A DNA stretch of 64,000 nt from Heliopora coerulea. Its lineage: Eukaryota > Cnidaria > Anthozoa > Scleralcyonacea > Helioporidae. The DNA lies in assembly GCA_030142905.1 (NCBI GenBank), contig JASJOG010000084.1:496001-560000 (forward strand). The letters run 5' to 3'. The notes below the pieces were generated by a model that saw only the letters and a list, made by a program, of their open reading frames with translations, was not told where the DNA came from and searched no databases. Each line of letters starts with the position of its first letter. The stretch's first letter is position 1. The position numbers and the translations under genes are program-made. Shown piece by piece: positions 49,377 to 61,700 of this stretch.

Positions 49377-52300
49377 TTTGAATGAGAAACCCAGCTTTGA
49401 CGCTGAAAACTCCTTCCTACCTCAAGCTCACATAAAAAAGATAATAAATGCATAAAATTACACATCATATAGTGCAGGTAGTGCTGGCTTTTTCCGAATC
49501 ACTAATGACAATGAGACAGGTGGCCGTTATTACTATATTAGGCAGGCGAATTATTAATAACGCACAGCCGTAACCTCTAGAGCATCTAAAAGAGTGATGC
49601 AAGCTTGGGTGGGCAAATCAATTACAGTATGTAAATATCAAAAGTTTACCGTGGGAACGTAGGAACCTCACTACTTATCAAAAGTCTAAAAGGCAATACC
49701 GATGTTTTAGAATGAAAATATATCTGTAAGAAAATCATATCTTTTTTTTTTGCAATACACATGACATGCGAACGTTAGTCAATCTCAAATAGTCAGAAAA
49801 TATTTCTGAACTCCAAAATGCCATTGACCCTGAAAGCCTACTGATCACCATTGAGAGGACACAGACATCGAGCAACCCAGACTTACCAGAAGCGTGAAAG
49901 TTGTTATTCCCACTCAATTGTTTCACAAATGTGCCCCCTAATCCGGAGTCTAATAGATCATGTTATTTCCATTAACGCATTACTTTACATGCGCCCACAA
50001 CCTCAACTTTGTTCTTTTGAATTCTATTTAAAAAAGAAGTGAGAACAAACAACTGTGAGAGGAATTCACAAAAACGAAATTTTAGGCTCTGCATTTATAA
50101 TAATGCATTGTGGTATTAATGCCATTTGTAGATATGTCGGTAATTCTTAATTGAACTTATACAACTTTCGCATACTCCTTTTAACTTCGGAGTCATGTTG
50201 GAATTTGTGACATATATCCAACCAGACCAACTGAAAGAGTGCATGGGTGGCTCGTAGCGAGCTTCCTTTTTTTCAATTAGCGTGTAACTTTTTACCACAT
50301 TTTCAAATGAGTAGTTTCAAACCACAATTTTTCTGTAACGGAGTAGTCAGCTGGTTGATGGCAAAAATAACACAAAGATCATTTTTCGCTACTCTTCAAA
50401 TTTCTAACGCATGAACGAATCCAAAAAGAGTCTGCGAGCTAGGGTACGTAAACAAGAATTATTTTAAAACAGATGAACCATTCTCGTTGTTCACTTGATG
50501 TTTCATAGCAACACTTGTCCTCCGATCTCTTTTTTCTTTCGAGTCATCTGCGTCGAAATTTGTGGCCCAGCTTACGAACATGGACGTAAGATAGAGTATT
50601 CCCAACGGCAGCTGTAGCCCATAGCAAACTACATCTATCGATAAATAGCCGTAACTGGAGGTGTCTAAATTATTGTAAAATAGCGGCAATCTTGCATGGG
50701 AAATGACAAAATATTTGCAGCTAACCTAACCTAATTAGCACCTTCTCATTTTAGCAGGTAATAGTACTTTAATGGCACTCCATAAGAATAACATGATGAT
50801 TGCGCAATCTTAAAAAAAATCCCACAAGCATCCTGTGGCTTTTTGGGTTTTGGTTGCCAACTAGCCGTGCAGAAGAGACAAAACTGCCGTGAATAAGCAA
50901 CCGGTGGCGTAGCCAGACCCGGGCGTCAGCTACGAACATGGACTTTTCCCAAAACGTATTTGGCATATTCAACTGAAAAATACACGACAAATTTTGAATA
51001 ATTTGATATCAGCTCTTAAAGTTTGGTCCACGAATGGAATTTTTTTGCGCAACTTTTTCTCCCACGCTAAAAATTCGCGGAATTTGTTCTCATCAATGAG
51101 CTATCGCGTGGTTTTAAAAGTAATTTGGAGGATCTGTACCATTGAAGCCTTCGAATCCAGCTCGGTGCCGCAGCCTAAAAAACGGGAATACCGCCCTCAT
51201 AATTCAAGAAATAGCCTTTCAGGGACCCGAAAATTCAAACATTTTCCGGGAGAGCATGCCTCCGGATCCCACTAATTAGAATGCTTCCCAGCACCGGGCA
51301 TCACAGGTTCTCTGGCTACGCCAATGTAAGCAACGCGTCCGTTGCCATAGCCTTGACGAACTAGAAGCCAAAATGTTAATTACAAGTAACACCTGCACCA
51401 TGGATAGCAACGTGAAACTTCAACCAAAGTCAAACAATCGATTATTTAAGTGACACTTCAAAGGGAAGTAATAGTTCTTCCTCCGATGTCAAAACACCAA
51501 AAAGAGTCGGAAAAACGAGGCTAGGCCGAACTTTTTAACAAACTTCGAGGCGCTTTGATATCGCCGGAAGAACTCTTTGTGACAATGTGAACTAATTTCT
51601 TAAATGAATCTGTATTTTGGGAGGGAAATTGAGATAAAAATTGATCAAGTTTATGTAAAATTTTACTTCGATTTCAAATCCTCCTTCTCGGTATTATTGG
51701 TTCATGAATTATTAATGAATTTAAGAGTTACTTCAGGTAGATAAATTTACAATCTTGCGATTTTTCTCATCCTAAAGAATGCGATTGAGTAAGCAACTGA
51801 CCAAAGTATTGCTCCGTACATGTTGTTTGAGGCTTTGCATGGTGGAAATTGTAGGGATTTTTTAATTAAAAGTTGATTTTGTGACTAACACCACAAGTGA
51901 TTTTTTTATCTGAGCTTTCGGTCCGTGAGCTGGGGCCGCCATTAGAGAAGTTGAGAACGTGTTGTTCGTGGTTACCGCATCGCTTCGCACAAATGATCTG
52001 CGAGTCAATTCACTCATTCGCACGTCGCCCGTGCAAACAGCCCTAAATACTACCTACGTGGCATTCATTGTCCTGTTCTCATTAACCTATCGGAGAGAAA
52101 TTAGTTAAATTCAATTTTCTTTTCATCTCTTTTGAGGGATTATTCATTGTTAACCTTTCTAAATATGTTTATTATCGTTCAAAACACCATAAAGGCGGGA
52201 AATGCTGATCACCTTGCTTTGAAAGTACTTTTCTGTACGGTTCTGTACGGCTCTGTACGACACGGTACAATTGTCGCGTAGGATTGTTCCTCCTGAGTTA

Positions 52301-53629
52301 TGCGATTCAATCACAAGGGTCTTGAGAAGTTGACGTTTGAATTATTGGTAGTTTAACTTAGCGTGGAGTTGTCTTTAATTTAGCACATGCAATTTTATCA
52401 AACATTCGATGGAATTGACGGATAGGTAGCTGATTTAACATTTATTGACTTAGCTAAATTTACATTATTTACAAGTTTATAATCTACGTAATTGACGAAA
52501 AAACGCCTGATTATTCATACCCACAAATTGAGTATTGTACTGAGGCTCAACACATATAATCAAGAAGTACTCCCTTTCGGATTTTATATTGCCTCACAAA
52601 ATACTGAAAAATAGATCTTTTTTAACGTACGAGACGAAAAAGTTCGCGGCAACAGAACTTTTAAGTAATATTTAAAAAACGAGCAGAAATGCTTTATCGG
52701 ATTTAAAACACGAAGCAACAGCCAACTGTTTGAAATCCGACAAGGCACGTAATGCGAGTTTTTTGTATGACTTCATCAACTAACCCCTAGATAAGCTAAG
52801 TTTTGAGGAAAATTTTAAAACTAAGGTTTTCTAATGATCAAAAATTTTAAGAGAAAAGTGTGTTTCTATCATTTTAAAGACACGACCCGGTTATTATTCT
52901 TTGTATTTTCCTCATGATTAATTGCGTGGGGAGTATTTCTTTATTTTTTTTCTCAAGAACACTAAACAAGAGTACGCTTTTTAATTGTCGCATGATGAAA
53001 AGAATGTGTTTTTCATCAGTTGTCGTTTCTTATTTACATTGCGATCAATAGACCTTTTCAATAAATATCAAAATGCGTCATTCTTTGCGTTTGAAAAGTA
53101 ATTACAGCGTTTTGCAATGCAAAAAGACAGTCTACTTTTGCCTCTTTGGCTTGGAACTTCAACATGCTGTAAATGTCGAGTATCCTCATCACAACTTGAG
53201 TTAACGGTTAAACTTAATCTGTCCAGGAAAATTCTAAGATGTGACATTCGCTGTTTATATCACCGTGCAAGGTTCATTTAAAAATTTTAGTTTATGAATT
53301 TAGTTTAACGTAGGAGTAAAGTTAAAGATTAATTTACGCAAAGAAAAGGCTACTCAGGTTTGGACGTGAAGTTAGGTCTAAAAGTGGAATATCGCATACT
53401 CTTTTAATTATGCATCAACAAGCATTTACACCCATGCACAGTAAGTGATCAAACAGAAAAGCTTTAGACTCGGGCAGGAGTATTTTGCGCTTAAACAGGG
53501 AAATTTCTACGCCAACCTAAGAGAATTCCACTGTTCATTTAAGGATTTAGAACAAATGATTTTAGCGTGAAAGGAAGACCTTCCTCCCCTCTCTTAACGG
53601 TTTCGTGTGGGTAGCCTGTATTTAAATAC
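49377..53629. other. Spacer between gene A and gene B, holds the gene A promoter region
   Basis: About 4.2 kb upstream of the gene A start codon and downstream of gene B. No core promoter element stands out. Apart from one weak frame at 50459-50664 nothing coding is seen. Short repeated TCTGTACGG units occur near 52232-52260. Confidence 0.45.
50459..50664 (-). CDS. Weak candidate terminal exon with a hydrophobic segment
   Basis: An acceptor-like AATTTAG|ACACC is followed by an open frame to TAA: a hydrophobic stretch (GLQLPLGILYLTSMFV), then a charged tail (DDSKEKRDRRTSVAMK). No upstream exon can be assigned and no family is recognised, so it may be chance or the remnant of a membrane-protein gene. 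Confidence 0.15.
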
Positions 53630-54055
53630 ACCTTTTGCTGTTCATTACCAGAAAATATACCATTATTAACGCCAACCTTAGACTCATTGACGCGAAAATA
53701 CATTCATTTTATTCAATCGGCATTCACTAGCGTAGATACACAACCATTTGCATCAAAAGGCATTCTAAAGCGTCAACAGACGACCACTAACACCATTCTA
53801 CTATACATTAGGAATAATAAAATATTAGTTACACAAGAGAGATATCTTGCCTAATTGAAATTTTATTATCCCTAATGTATAATAGAATGGTGTTAATGGT
53901 CATCTGTTGGCGCTATAGAATGCCCTTTGATGCAAATGGTTGCGTATCTACGCTAGTGAGTGTCGACGGAATAAAATGAATGTATTTTTGCGTTAACGAG
54001 TTTGAGGTTGGCGTAAATGATTTTAGATTTTCTGGTAATGAACAGCAAAAGGCGT
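53630..54055. mobile_element. Long foldback MITE with ~195-bp arms next to the gene B stop codon
   Basis: The left arm (about 53630-53825) and right arm (about 53858-54055) are reverse complements with scattered mismatches, sharing CTTTTGCTGTTCATTACCAG, AACGCCAACCT, TAGCGTAGATAC and CACCATTCTA. The spacer is only about 30 bp. The element ends about 80 bp from the gene B stop codon and holds minus-strand AATAAA at 53862-53867, so gene B transcripts may end inside it. Confidence 0.85.
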
Positions 54056-54133
54056 TATAAAGTTAGGGTGTAACCTTTGTTCAAGTAGCAATATTATCTG
54101 TAAGGATATCATATGTAAATGTTTGGGATTCAA

Positions 54134-55449
54134 TTACGCTGACATTTGGTCAACATCTTTCACTTCTTCTGGTTCTTCGTTTACAGATGGGTTTGATGAA
54201 GCGACCTTCCTCCTTGATTGACGGTTTTTTAACCACGCCGCCACAAGAAGAATGATGGCCAAGCCGAAGAACACGCCAAACACCGTACCAATAATAACTT
54301 CCGTATTGTCATCATCTTCAGACTGAGACTGAGCTGAAATTAGCCGCAAAATTTGTGGTTTAGATTCACGATGTAAGTCAAAATATTTAACACGAGATAT
54401 TAACACGACAGGTATAGGATTCCTAACTTCCGTTGTTCACACTGTATATATAGACCTTGGCTTGTTTTGTAAATCATTCTCTGATGATGACTTTGTAATA
54501 AAGTCGAAATATTACAGTCTCATATACTCGTCTTGTTTTGACTCATATCTTGAGTTTTCCAAGATGCCTTTATTTTTCGGAATATGTTTTATTTTATAAT
54601 TTTTAAAGTTGTCGGCTGGTCGTGGTTTTCTATCAGTTAGACCTACATATATTTCGATCAACTACGAAGATATCAGGAACTTGAACACAGAGGTAACTGT
54701 AGACGATTACAAGCATTTGGCAACTTTTTTGCGTACAAAAACGTTCTCTGGGGGCCAAAATCGTACAAGTTGTAACTAACTTGCCAATTTGTTAAAGAAG
54801 TCGATATCAGAACGCGTCGGCACGGCTTATTACGGTTTCTTGAAAAAAATGTAACGGATATTTGCAAAATTGATGCATGTTGTTGAGATGTTTCGCACGT
54901 TAATAAGCATTTTAAAAACTGTTTCAACAAATTGCTAAGTGTTAGTGTCTACGCATACTTGTGGGTCGTAACCGTATTGCTGTAGTTGCACTGATTTGAG
55001 AGGGCTAGAGTTTGGAAACATTAAACTGCACGCATGAAGAAGACTTCACAGCAGGAATATTGTAAGGTGACGACAGATTTGGCGCAATTATTTAGCGAAC
55101 ACATCTTGCCACAAACCTATTGCCTGTACAAATCTGAAAACAGTTAACCTGAGTTATATAATCAGTTAATCGCTTATATAATCACATTAACATTGACTTA
55201 CCGTAGGGATCGACCCATTCCACACTATCCTTATCCACAGCAAGGTTACCTAACCTTCCATCCGCCAAACTTTCTTGGAGTTTTTCACCAGGATTAGTAT
55301 TTGTGCTTTCAAACGTCATCCGAAGCACCGCTTTCACGAGCTCGCCATTTTGTTCGAACTTTTCGAGCTCGATACCCTTCAATGTGGTGTCATTTTTGTA
55401 AACTTCATTCAGCTAAAAGACAGCGACGTTGAAAGTAGGGGGAAGGCAT

Positions 55450-55484
<35 letters not shown>

Positions 55485-55664
55485 TATCAATCTATCAATC
55501 AATCAACTAATCAGTCAGTCAATCCATTAGTCAATCATTCATTCATTCATTCATTCAATCAATCAATCAATCAATCAGTCAACCCATTAGTCACTCATTC
55601 AATCAATCAATCAATCCATTAGTCACTCATTCAATCAATCAGTCAATCAATCCATTAGTCACTC

Positions 55665-55701
<37 letters not shown>

Positions 55702-58700
55702 GTCAATCTCCTCTTTCTTTTTCTTGTTCTCTTAAATGAAAACGATGGAATTAGAGAAGTGCATGAGAAAAGTAGCTCCTGGTTCTTTGGGGCAGGGCCG
55801 GTAATCAGGTGGAATAAAAAACAAAAAAAAATATACGGGGTTATTATTTAAGCCTGGTTCTCATTTAATCCCGAACATTGGATGTTTCCGGCACAAAAAG
55901 TACTCAAACTGCCGTATGAGTACATCTTTAAAGTGAGGGCCAGGTCCTCCTAGCTCCTTTTTAGTGCCCATGGAAATGGTGGTTAGTTTCTTCACATTCT
56001 ATTTTGGTTAAAAACTAGTTAATGATCTCCAACCAATATGAGCTATGGAAACGGCGCAAGAAACACAACCAAAATCACAACGAAATTGACTGGTGTACAT
56101 CCGCCTGTACAGTGAATGACTCACCTCAAGCATAATGGCATCCTTCAATGTTTGGTACTGAGGGTGACTTGAGTTCAAATAACTCTCGTTCCACGATGTA
56201 TTTGAAAGAACGAAAGACAGTTGGAAAATATTGTCAGAGATGGCTGAAAAAGAAACAAAGAAAGTACAAATAGTTATTATAACAGAACAACCAGAATTAT
56301 GCAAAGTTATCAACTGATCACTAACTCGTATGGACCACACACAAGAGTCAACTAAAATCTTATGGGTCAACAAGGGGTCTAGGAAATTCAATGAGGATTT
56401 ACGATGGCCTACAGAATCTGCGACGATCAACGACGGTTTAAAAAGATCTACGAAGTTTAGTAAGCGTCAACAAGCGTCTACGAGGCTGCACGATTTAATC
56501 ATTTTGGAGGAAGTGCGCTGTTTATGCCGCTCTGCTCATGGAAGACATGAATGGAAGAAGAGTAATAGTAATATAGCTCAGTCCATGAAGGATGTGGACG
56601 GAGACGTTACTATGCCAACACAATATGTTTTGTCAAAAGCAAAACATAATGTCATTATGAGATAGAGAGAAAATATATATGGGGAGGGATGATTTTTTAA
56701 TGTAGAATGCACATCCTCAAGGGAAAAAAAACCCCAAAAAACTCAGAACGTTTGTTTGCTTCTATTTGAAAATCTTATAGTCATCCTCCTAACCTACTGT
56801 GATCTCTTGAGTTGCAGGATTCGTAGTAGTCAAGTCTTCCTCCGCTGGTGCAAACGAAGTTAAATGGTTCGTGGTAGCTGTGAGAGTGGAAGACTGCATA
56901 GTTGATGTCAGCCCATCGGAGGACCACTTCGCCAGTCCTTCATCATAGTAATAAGCCACAAAAGTTTTTCCTGCACTCGGTACACCTGTCTCAAACGTAA
57001 TCTCAATCGGTTCACTGAGGCCCGACACAGGTACAACAGCTCCAGTCTCGGGGTTTTCAAGAGAAATACTGACGACCTAAATCAATATTGAACGAGGAGC
57101 ATAAAAATACATCAAGTCAAAAATACATCAAAATACATCAATACTGCCCCACGAGTCGTAAATAAACAGCGAATCATTCTTATTGTCCTTCCTTACAGCT
57201 GAGTTACTTTATACCTTACCTTGTTCGATACAATGCCAGGTTTGGTTGACGATATAGAAGTGTAGTAATCTTGCTTATAGTTGACAAATATTAACTTCAC
57301 TCCCAAACAAAACTTGCCGGCTGCACATTCCCAAAAGCCATATTTGCCACGCATTTCGTTTCCAAATTGCACTTTTGCAGCCTCGTTGCTTGTTCGGGTA
57401 GGAATATCCCCGACCAACAGCGAATGTTCCACTTTGATCACAGCTCTCGAATTGCCGGGCGATGTCTCAATGGCAGGTTGGCCCAACTCAGAGTCCTGGG
57501 CAATACCGCTGGCAAGCTCGAGGTCGATCGCTGTAAGATCCTTCAAAGCGAAATTAGGTATTTTAGAAAGACATCAGATAACTTTCATTTTTCTTTTTCA
57601 GTCTATTTCATCTATCACTGTGCTTTTAATCCGTCGTTATCGATTTTCATTCACTAGCTCAAACTGTCAATCTACCACCGATATTTTTCCCGAGCAAAGT
57701 TCTTCTCCCTCGTTATTTCTCGTCGCTATTCTAATCTCCAGTCCTTCCACTCCTCTTTATCATTCCGTTTCCACATCGCAGGTTTTCTCCGGGTACTCCG
57801 GTTTCCTCCTGTAGTAACACTGGGCCCATGAGGGGTGACCCTTATTGGACCTTTAGAGAGAGCAACTCAGGTAACTGATTGGGTTATCCAGTGTAAATAA
57901 AGGTACTTTAGTTTTACATGTCTATCTGACGTCAGGCTGTCTGTCAGCATGTTTACATACTAGTCCGCTGGTATGGCTTTCTGCCTGCCTGCATGTCAGT
58001 CGACCCTTCTGCACACCCACAAATCCCTCCGCCCACACGCTCACCAATCTAACGATGCCACCCTTTCTCTTTCCCTCTCCCTCTCTGTCCCTCTCTGTCT
58101 CTCTCTGTCTGTCTCTGTCTCTGTCTCTGTCTCTGTCTCTGTCTCTGTCTCTGTCTCTGTCTCTGTCTCTGTCTCTGTCTCTCTCTGTCTCTCTCTCTTT
58201 CTTTCTCTTTCTCTTTCTCTTTCTCTTTCTCTTACATCTCGCCTCTTCCCTCACGGCCTTCCATGACTCTTGCTAGTTTAATTCAATCGATTTACCGAAA
58301 CAACCAGTTTGTTTGTTTTATTTAAACATACATTTAGTACGTCTCTGTCATCCAGGTCGACTTTGGATGTCAAACCAGACACCCAGTCCAAAGTTTCTTC
58401 CACGGTAGCTTTATCCAATTTCGTCCCAGCAGCGTCCACAACTTTTTCAAAATTGTCAAGTACGTCTTTAGGCTGCTCGATCTCGTTTGAGTCAAGCTCG
58501 AGGAAAGTTTTTAAGATGGGTTCCGCCTTGTCTTCATCCAAGGAAGTTGCATCGACTGCCGCGATCAGCGCGCGAACTGTCGAGTTAGTCACTTGACGAG
58601 TGAGGTTAGCTAAGTAAATGAAGTAAAAAACGCCAAGATGAACGGAGAAGTAACGGGTGGTGAGAAAGTAAAATGAGAAAATAATGAAGAAGATGAAAAA

Positions 58701-61700
58701 TAAAAAAACAATTGTAAGAAAACAATAACAATATCAACGACGATGAAAACAACGACAACAAGAGCAACAACAACATCAACAATAACAATCACAACAACAT
58801 TAGCAATTATAGAAAAAAGGATAACAACGATTGCTACAAAAACCGTAACAAAAAAAACGATGACGACAACAACAAGAACGATGGTGATAACAACAATAAC
58901 AAAGCAACAATAATTACAAAGCAACAACATTAACAATAAAAACAATAACGACAACAACAGCAGCAGCAACAACAACAACGACAATAGCAACAACAACAAC
59001 GACAACAACAACGACAACAACAATAACAACAACAACGACAACAACAACAGCAACAACAATAATAATAACAATAACAACATCAACAACAACATCAACAGTA
59101 ACAACAACAACAATAATAATAACAACAATAACAACATCAACAGTAACAACAACAATAATAACAACAACAACAGCAACAACAACAATAATAACAACAACAA
59201 CAGCAACAACAACAACAACAACCACAATTGCAATAGTAACAACAATTAATACACTCGTGAATAATTCACGAAGAAAGCACAAAAGATTTGGCTCCTAACT
59301 AGGTTGCTTTAAATAAGATACAGAATACTAATTAGAATTATGAAATTTTCCCTTAAATTTTCTACGTTAAAATTTACTGAAACTTCAAAATAAGTATCGC
59401 GTCCGATCTGTGCGGGATTTACCGCTACGGCTTGCCTTGTAAATCCCATACAGATCGGCCTCTCATATTGTATCTATAATATAAACAGTAAACAAACAGT
59501 AACAGCAAAAACAGCAATAGCAAGAAATCAAAGAAGATGAATTAGAAAAAAAAACAACCAAATAAATCAATAATAGCTGAAACACTTACAAACAAAAAAT
59601 AAAACCCTTAAAAATTCCATACTTTACCTGACACATTAGCGCTCTGCTTCAGAACTTCCAAGATATTTCTCAAATTTGGAACGACCTGTGAATAATCCCC
59701 AGTATCCTGGGCTTGTTGTAAACCGCTGTCAATCAATCCTCCCACCTTGTCCTCGTTGACTGATGCCGCTGGAGTAATCGTGACATTTTTTTCCACTGAC
59801 TTCGCTGAACCAAACGCATCCTTCACGTTCACCCTCAAAGTCAGCTGATTGTCCACGCCATTACCTGGGGGGACAGCGATGCTATACTCCTGGCTAGTTT
59901 GAGTGACCCAGGGTTGAAATGCACCAGAACTATCGACGAAGCCAAACTCGTATTGCAAAGGATATGCGTCAGAATCTGTCACCCAACGAGCAGCTAGAAA
60001 TGAAAAGAAAAAGGCAACACGTAACCAACTGAGAACAATTGAGATTGAGAAAAACAGAAACACGGCTAGTGCAGATTTCAGTAAGGCATTTATGTATTTT
60101 TGAGTTCCTCTTTGAAGGAATTTAAGCGTCTGTAATAATCTCACCAGTTTTCAGACCATTTAAACGAATATTTGTGTCTTGTTCACCGAATGATACTTCA
60201 ATATTAGTGAAATAAAGGACCGATGTTTTGAAGTGCGGACCGAGACGACCATGAGGAGTTGAGCTCCATGCGAAAATCAGACGTCCAATATTTCCCAAGT
60301 TTCTAGCAGTAAGGACCGAACCACTGCAAATCAATAAGTAGTTTACTACATGGCCTTCCTGCAGTGTAAGTAAACCCATCGAAAATTCTTCGTCGCCTTC
60401 CACATCGCCTGTATTCTGTTTTAGTTCTTGTCCCAACGCTTTTGGAACCCATTTCTTTGACTATGAAAAGTTCGGAATTTCACCACAGGCTTCGTTCTGC
60501 ATAGTTAGTTTCCTTCATCTTGTAGTTCTTGAGCCATTTTACCACACAACTTTCTTAAATTTTACCTACATTCAATCATTATCAAGATTTTCTAAACTTT
60601 CCCGGTATAGGCGGGCTGATACAGTAAGTATCCGCCCGCTTACGACCAATCAGATATGAAGATTTCAGTATCCATAGCCCCAAGTGCCACGGCCATATAC
60701 TAAACTTATTCGTCGTTCATGCAAATATGTCACCACCATCGACGAGAGTCTCCTTACCTGCCAAAGTTAAAGTTTCCAGTGCCTGTAAAGTTGACGGGTT
60801 AGCTTCAAAAGTACCAGACGTCGGACCATTTCGCACTTCCACAACAATGTTTGAGCTGCCAACTTTGCTGCCATCATTTACGTTCAAAATGAATTTGTAA
60901 GTTGCACCGTGAGTGAGAACATTCGGTTTGAGGACCTTCACGAAGAAGGATTCTCCATCAAAGTTGTAAGTATCTGAGGAACTACTGATGACAGAGGCTT
61001 GAGAAATATTCACGTATCGATAATCTGTTTAAATAATATGGTAATAATTAGCTAAGGAAGATTCACCTGTCGTTTGGTTTAGTGCAAAATGATCAAGTGG
61101 CAAGAAAAGGAAGGGAAGAAGGAAGGAAAGAAGAAAAAAGGGAGTAATAAAGGGAGGAAAGAATGGTGGAAGTAAGGAAAGAAAAAGGAAGGAAGGAAGG
61201 AAAGATGGAAAAATGGAAACTTACTTTCGTCTTGCGCGCAGACCCACTCTATCTTTAAAGGTTTAACGCTGCTGATGTACTTTCCTTCCAGACGCACTTT
61301 TTCTCCAGCAATGACCTTAAGTTTTGATTTAAGAACACTGACCTCAGGAGGATTCCCCGCGACAACTGTGAGTAAGATGGAAGAACTGCCTGTCCGAGAT
61401 CCTTTGCTCACTTGGGACCTGAATGAAACAGCGTAAAACATTCAGCTGTTTAAGGTCCTCTAAAAGCGTACCAAGACTCCAGATGATTATTCATGAAGCG
61501 TGGTGTACTCACTTTATTTCATAAGATTTTTCCGCCTGAAATTCAGTCGTGGCAACTCTGATAACGCATTCACTAGGAAATGCAATCCTGTTCTGTCTTT
61601 GTACAGCGGAGTAGCAAGGTTGTCCATTGGACTTATCCGTGCAGATCCACGAACACGAAAGATCTCCGGGTGCATTATCCGGGTCTACAGTTGACGACTT

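Noticed and set aside
56330..56665. 111-residue plus-strand ORF inside a gene B intron
   Set aside because: No domain resemblance and no splice context. It is antisense to the intron between the exons at 56125 and 56794.
58606..59282. Poly-Leu and poly-Val ORFs
   Set aside because: They are translations of a CAA-type repeat within an intron of gene B.
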